A DNA stretch of 7,735 nucleotides, from contig JAISDN010000016.1 of the NCBI GenBank assembly GCA_031264785.1, positions 1 to 7,735 of the forward strand. The letters run 5' to 3'. Position 1 is the first letter of the stretch. Each line of letters opens with the position of its first letter. This DNA comes from Candidatus Nomurabacteria bacterium (GTDB lineage: Bacteria > Patescibacteriota > Saccharimonadia > Saccharimonadales > Saccharimonadaceae). Below are positions 1 to 4,668 of the stretch, piece by piece. The position numbers were made by a program, and so were the translations under genes. Below the pieces are notes generated by a model. It worked only from the letters and a program-made list of their open reading frames with translations, did no database searches and was not told the DNA's origin.

Positions 1-84
1 GTTCTCATTCCGAACACAGCAGTTAAGCCCAGCAGCGGCGATTATACTGCGCAAGTGGGAAACTAGCACGGTGCCGAATTATAC
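1..84 (+). rRNA. rrf: 5S ribosomal RNA, 3' part (5' end outside window)
   Basis: The first bases match the conserved core of bacterial 5S rRNA: CATTCCGAACACAGCAGTTA followed by AAGCCC, and further on a GGGAAACTAGCACGGTGCCG-like segment that forms the helix IV/V region and start of the 3' strand. The 5' third, including helix I's 5' strand, lies left of the window, so the exact 3' end (about 80-86) cannot be fixed by pairing. A strong terminator follows within a few bases, as expected at the end of an rRNA operon or a free-standing 5S gene. Whether 16S and 23S genes lie upstream is not visible. Confidence 0.9.
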
Positions 85-89
85 AGAGA

Positions 90-117
90 CCCGTCCGAAA
101 GGACGGGCTTTGTCTTT
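90..117 (+). terminator. Rho-independent terminator of the 5S rRNA gene
   Basis: A perfect 7-bp GC-rich stem (CCCGTCC / GGACGGG, 90-96 with 101-107) is closed by a GAAA tetraloop at 97-100. It is followed by a T-rich tail, CTTTGTCTTTT. Its place directly behind the 5S gene and its orientation fit termination of rRNA transcription. Confidence 0.9.
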
Positions 118-147
118 TAGGCAAAGTTTTTGCGCAGCAAAAATCTG

Positions 148-153
148 TATAAT
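148..153 (+). promoter_or_regulatory. Possible -10 box upstream of the first hairpin repeat
   Basis: A perfect TATAAT preceded directly by TG lies in the 5S-NUDIX spacer. No -35 box is seen at the usual spacing. A 9-bp direct repeat (TGCGCAGCA, 131-139 and 155-163) flanks it. A transcript from here would start near 160 and would contain little more than the hairpin at 170-201 before terminating. It may simply be a chance AT-rich match. Confidence 0.3.
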
Positions 154-169
154 CTGCGCAGCACATTAT

Positions 170-206
170 ATAAAAGCTCTCGTTAATGCGAGAGCTTTTA
201 TCTTTG
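170..206 (+). repeat. Hairpin/terminator repeat, copy 1
   Basis: A 13-bp perfect stem (arms 170-182 and 189-201) with a 6-nt loop and a tail of ATCTTTG. It is 36/37 identical to the element at 801-837, differing only in one loop base (T187 versus C818). The arms run AAAAGCTCTCG to CGAGAGCTTTT, so the A/T-rich base gives a terminator-like form on either strand. It lies between the 5S terminator and the NUDIX promoter with no gene before it on +, so insulation of the NUDIX promoter is the simplest role. Confidence 0.8.
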
Positions 207-215
207 TGATATAAT
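207..215 (+). promoter_or_regulatory. Extended -10 promoter of the NUDIX gene (leaderless)
   Basis: TGATATAAT is a TGn motif plus a perfect TATAAT box, ending 7 nt before the ATG at 223. Transcription would normally start 6-8 nt after the box, on or next to the A of the start codon, so the mRNA should be leaderless. No Shine-Dalgarno sequence is present. The -35 region is occupied by the 3' arm of the hairpin and has no -35 match, as is usual for extended -10 promoters. Confidence 0.75.
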
Positions 216-222
216 ATTACAT

Positions 223-723
223 ATGGGATATGTTGGTTCATATATATGGCAAATTCGCCAAAAGGTTGGCTCACAGCGATTAATAACTGCTACGGTCGGT
301 GTATTGCCGGTGGATGAGAGTAGCCGAATTAAAATGGTCTTCGTCAATCATTTCGGACTTTGGATGCATATTGGCGGTCACGTTGAACTTGGCGATAGTT
401 GGGAGACGGCAGTGATACACGAACTGAAAGAAGAAGCCGGAATACTTACCAACAAAGAAAATTTGGAACTTTTTGCCACAATTTCTGGCCCAGGTCGGAT
501 TTATCACTATCAGGACGGTACCACACAATCGTTCACGAATGTCTATCTGGTCAAAAAGTGGCAAGAAGAGATCAGACCAACCGATGACGAAGAAATTTCA
601 AAAACAAAGTGGATGAGCCTAGCCGAGATTAAAAAATTAAAAACCCACAACCTCACGCGGCTGATAATCGAAGCTTACGAGAAGTATCTTGAAACCGGAA
701 AGGTCCAGACGGTAGAGGATTGA
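223..723 (+). CDS. NUDIX hydrolase
   Basis: A 166-residue protein with a NUDIX fold. The NUDIX box spans residues 52-74 and follows G-x5-[D]-x7-[H]-E-L-x-E-E-x-G-I. The catalytic metal-binding core (E67, E70, E71) is intact, while the usual E of the first half is D58 and the usual R is H66, both conservative variants. The family hydrolyses nucleoside diphosphates linked to another group (X), typically damaged nucleotides, nucleotide sugars or dinucleoside polyphosphates; the substrate cannot be read from this sequence. The N-terminal 20 residues (YIWQIRQKVG) are of the kind seen before the first strand of many bacterial single-domain NUDIX proteins. No signal peptide is present, so it should be cytosolic. 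The ATG at 223 is chosen because the -10 box ends 7 nt upstream, giving a leaderless message. It ends in TGA, in agreement with the standard code. Confidence 0.9.
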   Translation: MGYVGSYIWQIRQKVGSQRLITATVGVLPVDESSRIKMVFVNHFGLWMHIGGHVELGDSWETAVIHELKEEAGILTNKENLELFATISGPGRIYHYQDGTTQSFTNVYLVKKWQEEIRPTDDEEISKTKWMSLAEIKKLKTHNLTRLIIEAYEKYLETGKVQTVED

Positions 724-751
724 ATATGAAGCCAAAGTTAACTGCAAAAAG

Positions 752-776
752 GGCGTCGAGACTTTTTCGACAAGCC
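752..776 (+). other. Small hairpin behind the NUDIX gene
   Basis: GGC-GTCGA pairs with TCGAC-(AA bulge)-GCC around a 7-nt loop, giving 8 bp with a 2-nt bulge about 30 nt after the stop codon. There is no T-tract after it, so it is not a canonical terminator. The real terminator is probably the element at 801-837. The rest of 724-800 shows no reading frame or other signal. Confidence 0.35.
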
Positions 777-800
777 GTAATATTTCGTCAAGTATATTGA

Positions 801-837
801 ATAAAAGCTCTCGTTAACGCGAGAGCTTTTATCTTTG
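801..837 (+). terminator. Hairpin/terminator repeat, copy 2, behind the NUDIX gene
   Basis: A 13-bp perfect stem (801-813 with 820-832) with loop TTAACG and a tail of CTTTG. It is 36/37 identical to the element at 170-206. It lies 78 nt after the NUDIX stop codon and about 30 nt before the promoter of the peptidase gene, so it can end NUDIX transcription and insulate the next unit. Confidence 0.75.
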
Positions 838-846
838 GGCCAATTA

Positions 847-858
847 TGCCTCGAGGCA
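847..858 (+). promoter_or_regulatory. Perfect 12-bp palindrome in the -35 region, possible operator
   Basis: TGCCTCGAGGCA is fully self-complementary. It ends 7 bp before the extended -10 box of the S51 peptidase gene, centred about 28 bp upstream of the predicted transcription start, where a bound dimeric regulator would compete with RNA polymerase. No regulator gene is visible nearby, so the role is inferred from position and symmetry alone. Confidence 0.4.
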
Positions 859-865
859 CTTAATA

Positions 866-874
866 TGATACAAT
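866..874 (+). promoter_or_regulatory. Extended -10 promoter of the S51 peptidase gene (leaderless)
   Basis: TGATACAAT is a TGn motif plus a 5/6 match to TATAAT. It ends 6 nt before the ATG at 881, so the predicted start of transcription is the start codon itself. No Shine-Dalgarno sequence is present. The same nine bases precede the gene at 5730. Confidence 0.75.
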
Positions 875-880
875 ATCAGT

Positions 881-1564
881 ATGAAAATGATTCTCACAAG
901 TTCAGACATCACTGGCGTTCCAAACGGAATTGAAACTGTTGAAAAATTAGTTGGCAAAAATCGTCAAGATATAAATATCGCGATTATCAATGAAGCGTCG
1001 GCGGTTGATTTTGGCGGTCATCGCTGGGCGATTGCCGAAATGGAACATTTGGCGCGAGATTTTGGCGGCGAAATTGAAATTGTCCACTTGCTCGCAATAT
1101 CAAAGGAACAAGTGAAAGAACGAATTGAGATTGCCGATGTAGTTTTGGTTTTGGGCGGAAACAGTGATTACCTAAAAACTGTTTTCGACAAGACCGGTTT
1201 TTCTGAATATCTTCCAGATATTTTGGAAAATAAACTTTACATCGGCAGTTCCGCTGGCTCAATGATATTAGGTCATCGTACAACAACGAAAATCTGGACG
1301 GACATTTATCAAGAAACCGAATATACCGACAAATATTTTGACTTTGTGAACCTTGAGTTTTTGCCACATTTACACAGCCCATATTTTGACCGCAAGGGCA
1401 GAGTCGGTAGTCGTATGGTCGATTATGCCGTTGAGGAATCGAGAATATCAAACTGTCCAATTTACGCAGTCAGCGACAAAGCGGCAGTCGTAGTCGACGG
1501 TGATGATACCTCAGTGATTGGCGACGACTACTTGATAATAGACAATGGTGAGATAATATCTTAA
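881..1564 (+). CDS. Family S51 serine peptidase (dipeptidase E-like)
   Basis: A 227-residue protein, the usual size for peptidase E (about 230). The order of motifs fits family S51, whose class I glutamine amidotransferase-like fold carries a Ser-His catalytic centre. LGGN at 91-94 begins the GGN segment. G-S-S-A-G-S at 122-127 is the nucleophile elbow, with S124 as the expected catalytic serine. PHLHSPYF at 162-169 supplies the expected histidine, most likely H163. YAVSDKAAVVVDG near residue 195 is the typical C-terminal strand pair. PepE cleaves Asp-X dipeptides, and cyanophycinases are relatives of similar size. The sequence cannot separate these with certainty, but the lack of a signal peptide and the length favour a cytosolic PepE-like enzyme. 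The ATG at 881 fits the leaderless promoter. No clear terminator follows before the next gene. Confidence 0.85.
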   Translation: MKMILTSSDITGVPNGIETVEKLVGKNRQDINIAIINEASAVDFGGHRWAIAEMEHLARDFGGEIEIVHLLAISKEQVKERIEIADVVLVLGGNSDYLKTVFDKTGFSEYLPDILENKLYIGSSAGSMILGHRTTTKIWTDIYQETEYTDKYFDFVNLEFLPHLHSPYFDRKGRVGSRMVDYAVEESRISNCPIYAVSDKAAVVVDGDDTSVIGDDYLIIDNGEIIS

Positions 1565-1568
1565 ATAC

Positions 1569-1592
1569 ATCTAAAACAATATCTAAAACAAT
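1569..1592 (+). repeat. Perfect tandem 12-bp repeat upstream of a promoter
   Basis: ATCTAAAACAAT occurs twice back to back (1569-1580 and 1581-1592). It fills the space between the peptidase stop codon and the -35 box at 1595. The repeats cover roughly -62 to -38 relative to the predicted transcription start. They could be a pair of activator or repressor sites, or an A-rich UP element for the RNA polymerase alpha subunits. Confidence 0.7.
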
Positions 1593-1594
1593 AT

Positions 1595-1623
1595 TTGACT
1601 TTTTTGTCTATCTGTGCTACACT
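1595..1623 (+). promoter_or_regulatory. Promoter of the helical hypothetical gene
   Basis: TTGACT (-35, 5/6) and TACACT (-10, 4/6) are separated by exactly 17 bp, with a TG one base before the -10 (TGCTACACT). Transcription would start near 1630, leaving a leader of about 32 nt. This is the most canonical sigma-70-type promoter in the window and, unlike the leaderless ones, feeds a gene with a Shine-Dalgarno site. Confidence 0.75.
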
Positions 1624-1650
1624 TGTTCTGAATATTTATAAAATAAATAG

Positions 1651-1656
1651 AAAGGA
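1651..1656 (+). promoter_or_regulatory. Ribosome binding site setting the start at 1662
   Basis: AAAGGA lies 5 nt before the ATG at 1662 and supports this start codon. It contrasts with the SD-less starts of the two preceding genes. Confidence 0.7.
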
Positions 1657-1661
1657 ACGAA

Positions 1662-2099
1662 ATGAGTTCAGAAAAAATAACGACGGGAGGGCAAGCCAAC
1701 ACCCCCCCCAACGAATGGCAGAACGTTGCTGAATATTTAAAGGAGTATCCAGATGCCGTCGTAGATGTCGAAAAAGCACACGCAATGGCTGCAGCGAGTA
1801 AGCGTAATGAGGAAAACGCGGAAGCGTTTAAGAAGGTTGCTTTAGATGAGTTACAATCTCCAGACGGAGTAGGGAGAATGGACGACTCGTTGAAGGTCAA
1901 TTATTATGGTATATATGGCCAGCCTCTATTTGGCCATGACGCGGATAATGTAGAAAATCGCGTAGTAAAAGCAGTAAAAGGCGGTATCACTGGTATGCAT
2001 AAAGACCTTCTTATAGATGAAGTGAAGCGCGAGCGCAAGGAGGCTGCTAGACGAGCAGAATCAGCGGCCGAAGAATATGATGCTTTACAAAAGATGTAG
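1662..2099 (+). CDS. Hypothetical helical protein, C-terminus cut off by a frameshift
   Basis: Not recognised. As read, it gives 145 residues ending at TAG 2097-2099. It is hydrophilic and rich in Ala, Glu and Lys, with no signal peptide or membrane segment. The part from about residue 119 (DEVKRERKEAARRAES...) is a probable coiled coil that breaks off abruptly. Coding sense continues in the -1 frame to 2290, and joining the two gives about 209 residues. The start is set by AAAGGA at 1651 and the promoter at 1595. Codons 14-16 contain a run of eight C (1702-1709), a possible slippage site. The frameshift must lie in 2081-2096, because the -1 frame has TGA at 2078 and the zero frame has TAG at 2097. 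One extra A in the AAAA run at 2089-2092 would restore the frame. Causes could be a real mutation, a sequencing error or, less likely, programmed slippage. Confidence 0.7.
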   Translation: MSSEKITTGGQANTPPNEWQNVAEYLKEYPDAVVDVEKAHAMAAASKRNEENAEAFKKVALDELQSPDGVGRMDDSLKVNYYGIYGQPLFGHDADNVENRVVKAVKGGITGMHKDLLIDEVKRERKEAARRAESAAEEYDALQKM

Positions 2100-2290
2100 A
2101 GTCGGCATCACGTAAAGCGGCAAACAAAATTGCCAACCTATTAAATATGAACGATTTTAAAATCGTGTCAAAAATTCGCGAAAAATACTTTGCCAAAAGT
2201 AAACCGGTTAGCACTATGGTTGCAGCCAATGGCTTTACAGTCAAAGGCGCGAAAATTGAAATCGAAGTAACAGCAGTGGTGTCAAAATAA
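2093..2290 (+). pseudogene. Displaced C-terminal part of the preceding gene (-1 frame)
   Basis: The -1 frame from GAT 2093 to TAA 2288-2290 is open for 65 codons and reads as real protein: DVESASRKAANKIANLLNMN, then FKIVSKIREKYF and an end rich in alternating hydrophobic residues, AKIEIEVTAVVSK. The first residues continue the Ala/Glu/Arg heptad character of the upstream frame without a break, and no promoter, Shine-Dalgarno site or credible start codon supports independent expression. I read it as the natural C-terminus of the 1662 gene, ending in a short beta-rich tail. It stops 21 bp before the convergent DUF488 remnant, with no terminator in between. Confidence 0.7.
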
Positions 2291-2311
2291 TCATATAGCG
2301 TCACAGGACTT

Positions 2312-2724
2312 TTATTTGATATCAATCTCGAGTTTCGGTATTTGAGACTTGGCATATTCCAAATATAATCTTCGATGGCACATCTTGGGTGATTTTTCTG
2401 TGCACATTACTACAATGTCCTGGTCGAGTGCTAGTTCGGCAAGATAAATGGCATAGCCGGAATTTTCGGGTTTACGTAAATGCTCAAAATATCTAGGTGC
2501 AAATTCTCGGTTAAAAACTTTGACAGTCTTTTTTCCGATTTCACCTCTAATCTAGGCGCCAACTAATTTTTCCGGCGGCGCTAATTGTTTTAGCCATTTC
2601 GCATCGCAACTGCCACAGATTTTGGCAATGGAGTCACGCCGTCATTCATTGTCTGACGACTCATAATTGAATAATATTCGGTGCCACTAGACCGCTTTTC
2701 CCGGATAGACTGGCTCTTTAACAT
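2312..2724 (-). pseudogene. DUF488 family gene, disrupted by a frameshift and a nonsense codon
   Basis: On the minus strand, ATG 2724 opens 44 codons (MLKSQSIREKRSSGTEYYSI, then MSRQTMNDGVTP) and ends at TAA 2592-2590. Coding sense continues in the -1 frame (CDAKWLKQLAPPEKLVGA), meets TAG at 2554-2552, and resumes in the same frame to TAA 2314-2312. That last part includes NREFAPRYFEHLRKP and DIVVMCTEKSPKMCHRR. The MSR-TLNDG segment, the W-LAP-LVGA helix and the C-terminal C-x-E-x-x-P-x-x-CHRR signature are typical of DUF488 proteins, whose function is unknown. Rejoined length is about 137 residues, near full length for the short members of the family. The frameshift lies within 2641-2593, and one extra A in the AAAA run at 2623-2620 restores the frame. 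The TAG probably replaces a Trp codon. The promoter still looks intact. Confidence 0.8.
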
Positions 2725-2730
2725 AGGACA

Positions 2731-2739
2731 ATTATAGCA
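2731..2739 (-). promoter_or_regulatory. Extended -10 promoter of the DUF488 remnant (leaderless)
   Basis: On the minus strand TGCTATAAT (TGn plus perfect TATAAT) ends 6 nt before the ATG at 2724, again placing the transcription start at the start codon. No Shine-Dalgarno site is present. The same nine bases serve the ATPase gene at 4129-4137. Confidence 0.7.
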
Positions 2740-2806
2740 CGAAACACGACGCAATTAGCAGGGTTCGAGTTATGCGAAAGCTCTTGCCAATACAAGGTCT
2801 AACAAC

Positions 2807-4099
2807 TCACACACAAAACACTGCATAAAGCGGAACTGACTTAACATCATTTTCAAACCCAAAATTTTTGCCCGAAACGCGAATAGAATAGGCCGGCTTG
2901 TTCTGCTGTTTATAAACCGCCAAGCTGCGCGATTTAGTATTTTTACCGGCTTTTACCTCGATCGGCACGATTTTTCCTGACTTATCGGTAATGACAAAGT
3001 CAATTTCGGCGGTGTCGGCGCTCGTCCAATAATTGATGTCATAGCCACTACTTTTGAGCGTGGTTGCCACATAGTTTTCCGCCAAAGCACCAACGAAATC
3101 GGGCGCTAAATTGTCGCCGCCGAGAATGCCCTGAACCAGCGTGCCGGCCTGCCTGGTCAACAGCCCGACGTCATTCATATAGAGTTTAAAACTAGGCAGG
3201 TCGAGAAAAGCCCGCGTCGGCGACTTGATCTGCGACAATTTTACGCATTTAATGACGATATTGGCCAACTCCAGCCAGTTAATACTGCCGCCAAACATGG
3301 TCGAACTGCCGCCTTGCGCCACGACTTTATATTGGAATTTGTGGTTTTGCTTGGCCAGCTGCGTGGGAATCGAGTTGAACGTAGCCATAATCCGAGCGGT
3401 TTCGTCGTGGTCAGCGTACTTTGCCATGTTGGCGATATAGGTGTTGATAATGCCGTCTTGGGCTTCGGCGGCGTTGATAAATGATTTGGTTTCGATATAT
3501 CTGGCGACCGCTTCCGGCATACCGCCGACCACGAGAAATTGTTTATATAATTCCATTGCCAGATTGTGTGAGCCGTTCCGAGCGTCAGTTTCGTAGCACT
3601 GGCGAATTTCCTTGGCCAACATCTGGTTGTTGGTAGCCCACAAAAATTCCTCAAAGTCCAGCGGAAACATGTCCAAAATCTCCACCTTGCCAACCGGAAA
3701 AGAATTATTTTTGCGGTTCATGGCCAGCCCCAACAAACTGCCAGCGGCGATGATATTATATTCCGGCGCGTTTTCATAAAAGTATTTGAGAGCAGTCAAA
3801 GCGCGATCGTTGGCCTGAATCTCGTCTAGGAAAATCAAGGTGTCAGCCGGCACGATTTTTTGCTGAAAGAACAGTTCGATACGCGAAATAATATAGTGCG
3901 GATCCAGATTATCGTTAAAATAACTCGACAATTCTTTGTTTGATTCAAAATTGATGACGATCAATTCCTTGAAATGTTTTTCGCCGAATTGTTTAACAGC
4001 GTAAGTTTTGCCAATTTGTCGCGCACCGCGCAATACCAGCGGTTTTTTGTCGGCCTTTTTACTCCAGTTAAGGAGTTTTTGCTCGATTTTTCGTTCCAT
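2807..4099 (-). CDS. AAA family ATPase with DUF4143 C-terminal domain
   Basis: A 430-residue protein of the COG1373 type, near the usual length of 400-450. Walker A is GARQIGKT at 25-32 (K31) and Walker B is TLIFLDEIQ at 87-95 (D92, E93). The sensor-1-like strand IIAAGSLLG lies at 117-124, followed by the family-typical SFPVGKVEIL...FPLDFEEFL at 133-153. The C-terminal half is DUF4143, whose last part (AEIDF at 364-368 and PIEVKAG at 379-385) has the D...E-x-K arrangement of PD-(D/E)xK nuclease-like folds. The members are widespread and poorly characterised; some are suggested to take part in DNA-related or defence functions, but no activity can be assigned here. The start is set by AAAGGAG 7 nt before ATG 4099 and by the promoter at 4129. 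It is transcribed toward the DUF488 remnant with no evident terminator between them, and it ends in TGA. Confidence 0.92.
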   Translation of the reverse strand: MERKIEQKLLNWSKKADKKPLVLRGARQIGKTYAVKQFGEKHFKELIVINFESNKELSSYFNDNLDPHYIISRIELFFQQKIVPADTLIFLDEIQANDRALTALKYFYENAPEYNIIAAGSLLGLAMNRKNNSFPVGKVEILDMFPLDFEEFLWATNNQMLAKEIRQCYETDARNGSHNLAMELYKQFLVVGGMPEAVARYIETKSFINAAEAQDGIINTYIANMAKYADHDETARIMATFNSIPTQLAKQNHKFQYKVVAQGGSSTMFGGSINWLELANIVIKCVKLSQIKSPTRAFLDLPSFKLYMNDVGLLTRQAGTLVQGILGGDNLAPDFVGALAENYVATTLKSSGYDINYWTSADTAEIDFVITDKSGKIVPIEVKAGKNTKSRSLAVYKQQNKPAYSIRVSGKNFGFENDVKSVPLYAVFCV

Positions 4100-4106
4100 T
4101 ATGTGA

Positions 4107-4113
4107 CTCCTTT
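4107..4113 (-). promoter_or_regulatory. Ribosome binding site of the ATPase gene
   Basis: AAAGGAG on the minus strand, 7 nt before ATG 4099, is a near-perfect anti-SD match and fixes this start codon. Confidence 0.8.
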
Positions 4114-4128
4114 CAGATTACAGTGAGC

Positions 4129-4137
4129 ATTATAGCA
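4129..4137 (-). promoter_or_regulatory. Extended -10 promoter of the ATPase gene
   Basis: TGCTATAAT on the minus strand lies 29 nt before the ATG, giving a leader of about 22 nt that carries the Shine-Dalgarno site. No convincing -35 box is visible 17 bp upstream. The bases match those of the leaderless DUF488 promoter, so leader presence depends only on the distance to the start codon. Confidence 0.7.
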
Positions 4138-4275
4138 TACTTTTAAGTTAGAATAAATAGTAGCTTTGATTATTTTTTCTAAGTAAATCATATGATAGAG
4201 AATAAAACTCGTATTATGTAATGTAACCCCAATATGCTATCAGAGTACAAGTTTATTCAATTGGTTGAATGTTAT
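4138..4275. other. AT-rich intergenic region without a gene
   Basis: No reading frame with coding character is seen on either strand. The region is strongly AT-rich and holds one small inverted repeat, ATTCAA-TTGG-TTGAAT at 4255-4270. It lies between the ATPase promoter and the hairpin behind the small membrane protein gene, both on the minus strand. Confidence 0.5.
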
Positions 4276-4304
4276 GAAAGACTCCGCGATATGCGGAGCC
4301 TTTC
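4276..4304 (-). terminator. Hairpin terminator behind the small membrane protein gene
   Basis: Arms 4276-4287 and 4293-4304 enclose a 5-nt loop. In RNA from the minus strand all 12 pairs form, one being a G-U wobble; in plus-strand RNA the same position is an A-C mismatch. This asymmetry, and the position 16 nt after the minus-strand stop codon at 4321, assign it to the 4321-4527 gene. The T-tract on the minus side is short (CTTTC, within the stem). The plus side has TTTCGTTTTT, so some activity in that direction is possible. Confidence 0.65.
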
Positions 4305-4320
4305 GTTTTTCGCTGCGCAC

Positions 4321-4527
4321 TTACCGAATCAATTGGATAAAAATCCCAATAGAAATTAGTGTAGCGTTGACGAAAATCGCGAGGCCCACCGGCGAGCCCC
4401 AGCTGAACCACGAACCCCACGCCCGCCAATTTCTTAGCGCTGGGCTGGGATTTTCGGCGACCAGTTTGCGCCATTTTAGCCATTCAGCTTGCCCGGCGTC
4501 AATCTTGGCTTGCTTTTTCTCGTTCAT
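4321..4527 (-). CDS. Small single-helix membrane protein
   Basis: Not recognised by family. A 68-residue protein beginning MNEKKQAKIDAGQAEWLKWR. The first 38 residues are charged and helical with several Trp (WLKW, NWRAWGSWFSWG), followed by one hydrophobic segment (about 45-65, VGLAIFVNATLISIGIFIQL) and a terminal Arg. This suggests a C-terminally anchored protein with a cytosolic Trp-rich amphipathic part. The start at 4527 is chosen because AGGAGG stands 4 nt before it and the -10 box TGGTAAAAT is placed so that the mRNA would begin about where the Shine-Dalgarno site does. The frame could be read 35 codons further from ATG 4632, but that extension lacks a ribosome binding site and is Thr/Gly/Asn-rich without coding character. 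A dedicated promoter and hairpin make this a small monocistronic unit. Confidence 0.7.
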   Translation of the reverse strand: MNEKKQAKIDAGQAEWLKWRKLVAENPSPALRNWRAWGSWFSWGSPVGLAIFVNATLISIGIFIQLIR

Positions 4528-4531
4528 TTTT

Positions 4532-4537
4532 CCTCCT
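4532..4537 (-). promoter_or_regulatory. Strong ribosome binding site setting the start at 4527
   Basis: AGGAGG on the minus strand with a 4-nt A spacer before ATG 4527. It is the strongest Shine-Dalgarno match in the window and decides against the upstream ATG at 4632. Confidence 0.8.
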
Positions 4538-4543
4538 AATAAT

Positions 4544-4552
4544 ATTTTACCA
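4544..4552 (-). promoter_or_regulatory. Extended -10 promoter of the small membrane protein gene
   Basis: TGGTAAAAT on the minus strand is TGn plus a 5/6 match to TATAAT. Transcription would start near 4537, exactly at the Shine-Dalgarno site, leaving a leader of about 10 nt. A second candidate lies further upstream at 4660-4668. Confidence 0.55.
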
Positions 4553-4659
4553 ACACCTCGACCAATAGCATTGGAACCGTTCGTCGTGAGTGCCACCGTC
4601 CCAGTTGTTCGCGAGTTATGCGGCCAGGACATGTATTGGTGGGCTTATGTCTTACCGAC

Positions 4660-4668
4660 ATTATAACA
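4660..4668 (-). promoter_or_regulatory. Extended -10 box overlapping the stop codon of the upstream gene
   Basis: TGTTATAAT on the minus strand contains the TAA stop (4663-4661) of the 4661 gene within its TATAAT. It would start transcription near 4653 and give a leader of about 125 nt to the small membrane protein gene. The intervening 4528-4659 has no other gene and only weak inverted repeats (GACAT/ATGTC at 4628-4652). Confidence 0.5.

Noticed and set aside
987..1460. 157-codon minus-strand frame opposite the S51 peptidase gene
   Set aside because: The plus frame has the complete S51 motif set, and the antisense frame has no recognisable features.
2755..2790. GGGTTCGAG with a CCA-like end nearby, resembling the T-arm and 3' end of a tRNA
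   Set aside because: The bases beside the loop do not form a 5-bp T-stem, and no acceptor, D or anticodon arms can be built upstream. There is too little for a tRNA gene or a clear attachment-site remnant.
3241..3693. Long reading frame of 150 codons on the minus strand inside the ATPase gene
   Set aside because: It is a shadow of the ATPase frame: Trp/Thr/Ser-rich with no domain, and the ATPase frame carries clear Walker and DUF4143 motifs.
4140..4310. Orphan small RNA on the plus strand ended by the hairpin at 4276-4304
   Set aside because: The plus-strand form of the hairpin has an A-C mismatch where the minus-strand form has a G-U pair, and no convincing plus-strand promoter is seen. 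The hairpin is better explained as the terminator of the minus-strand small gene.
4528..4632. N-terminal extension of the small membrane protein from ATG 4632 (103 residues)
   Set aside because: There is no ribosome binding site before 4632. The added part is Thr/Gly/Asn-rich, and AGGAGG with a fitting -10 box marks ATG 4527.
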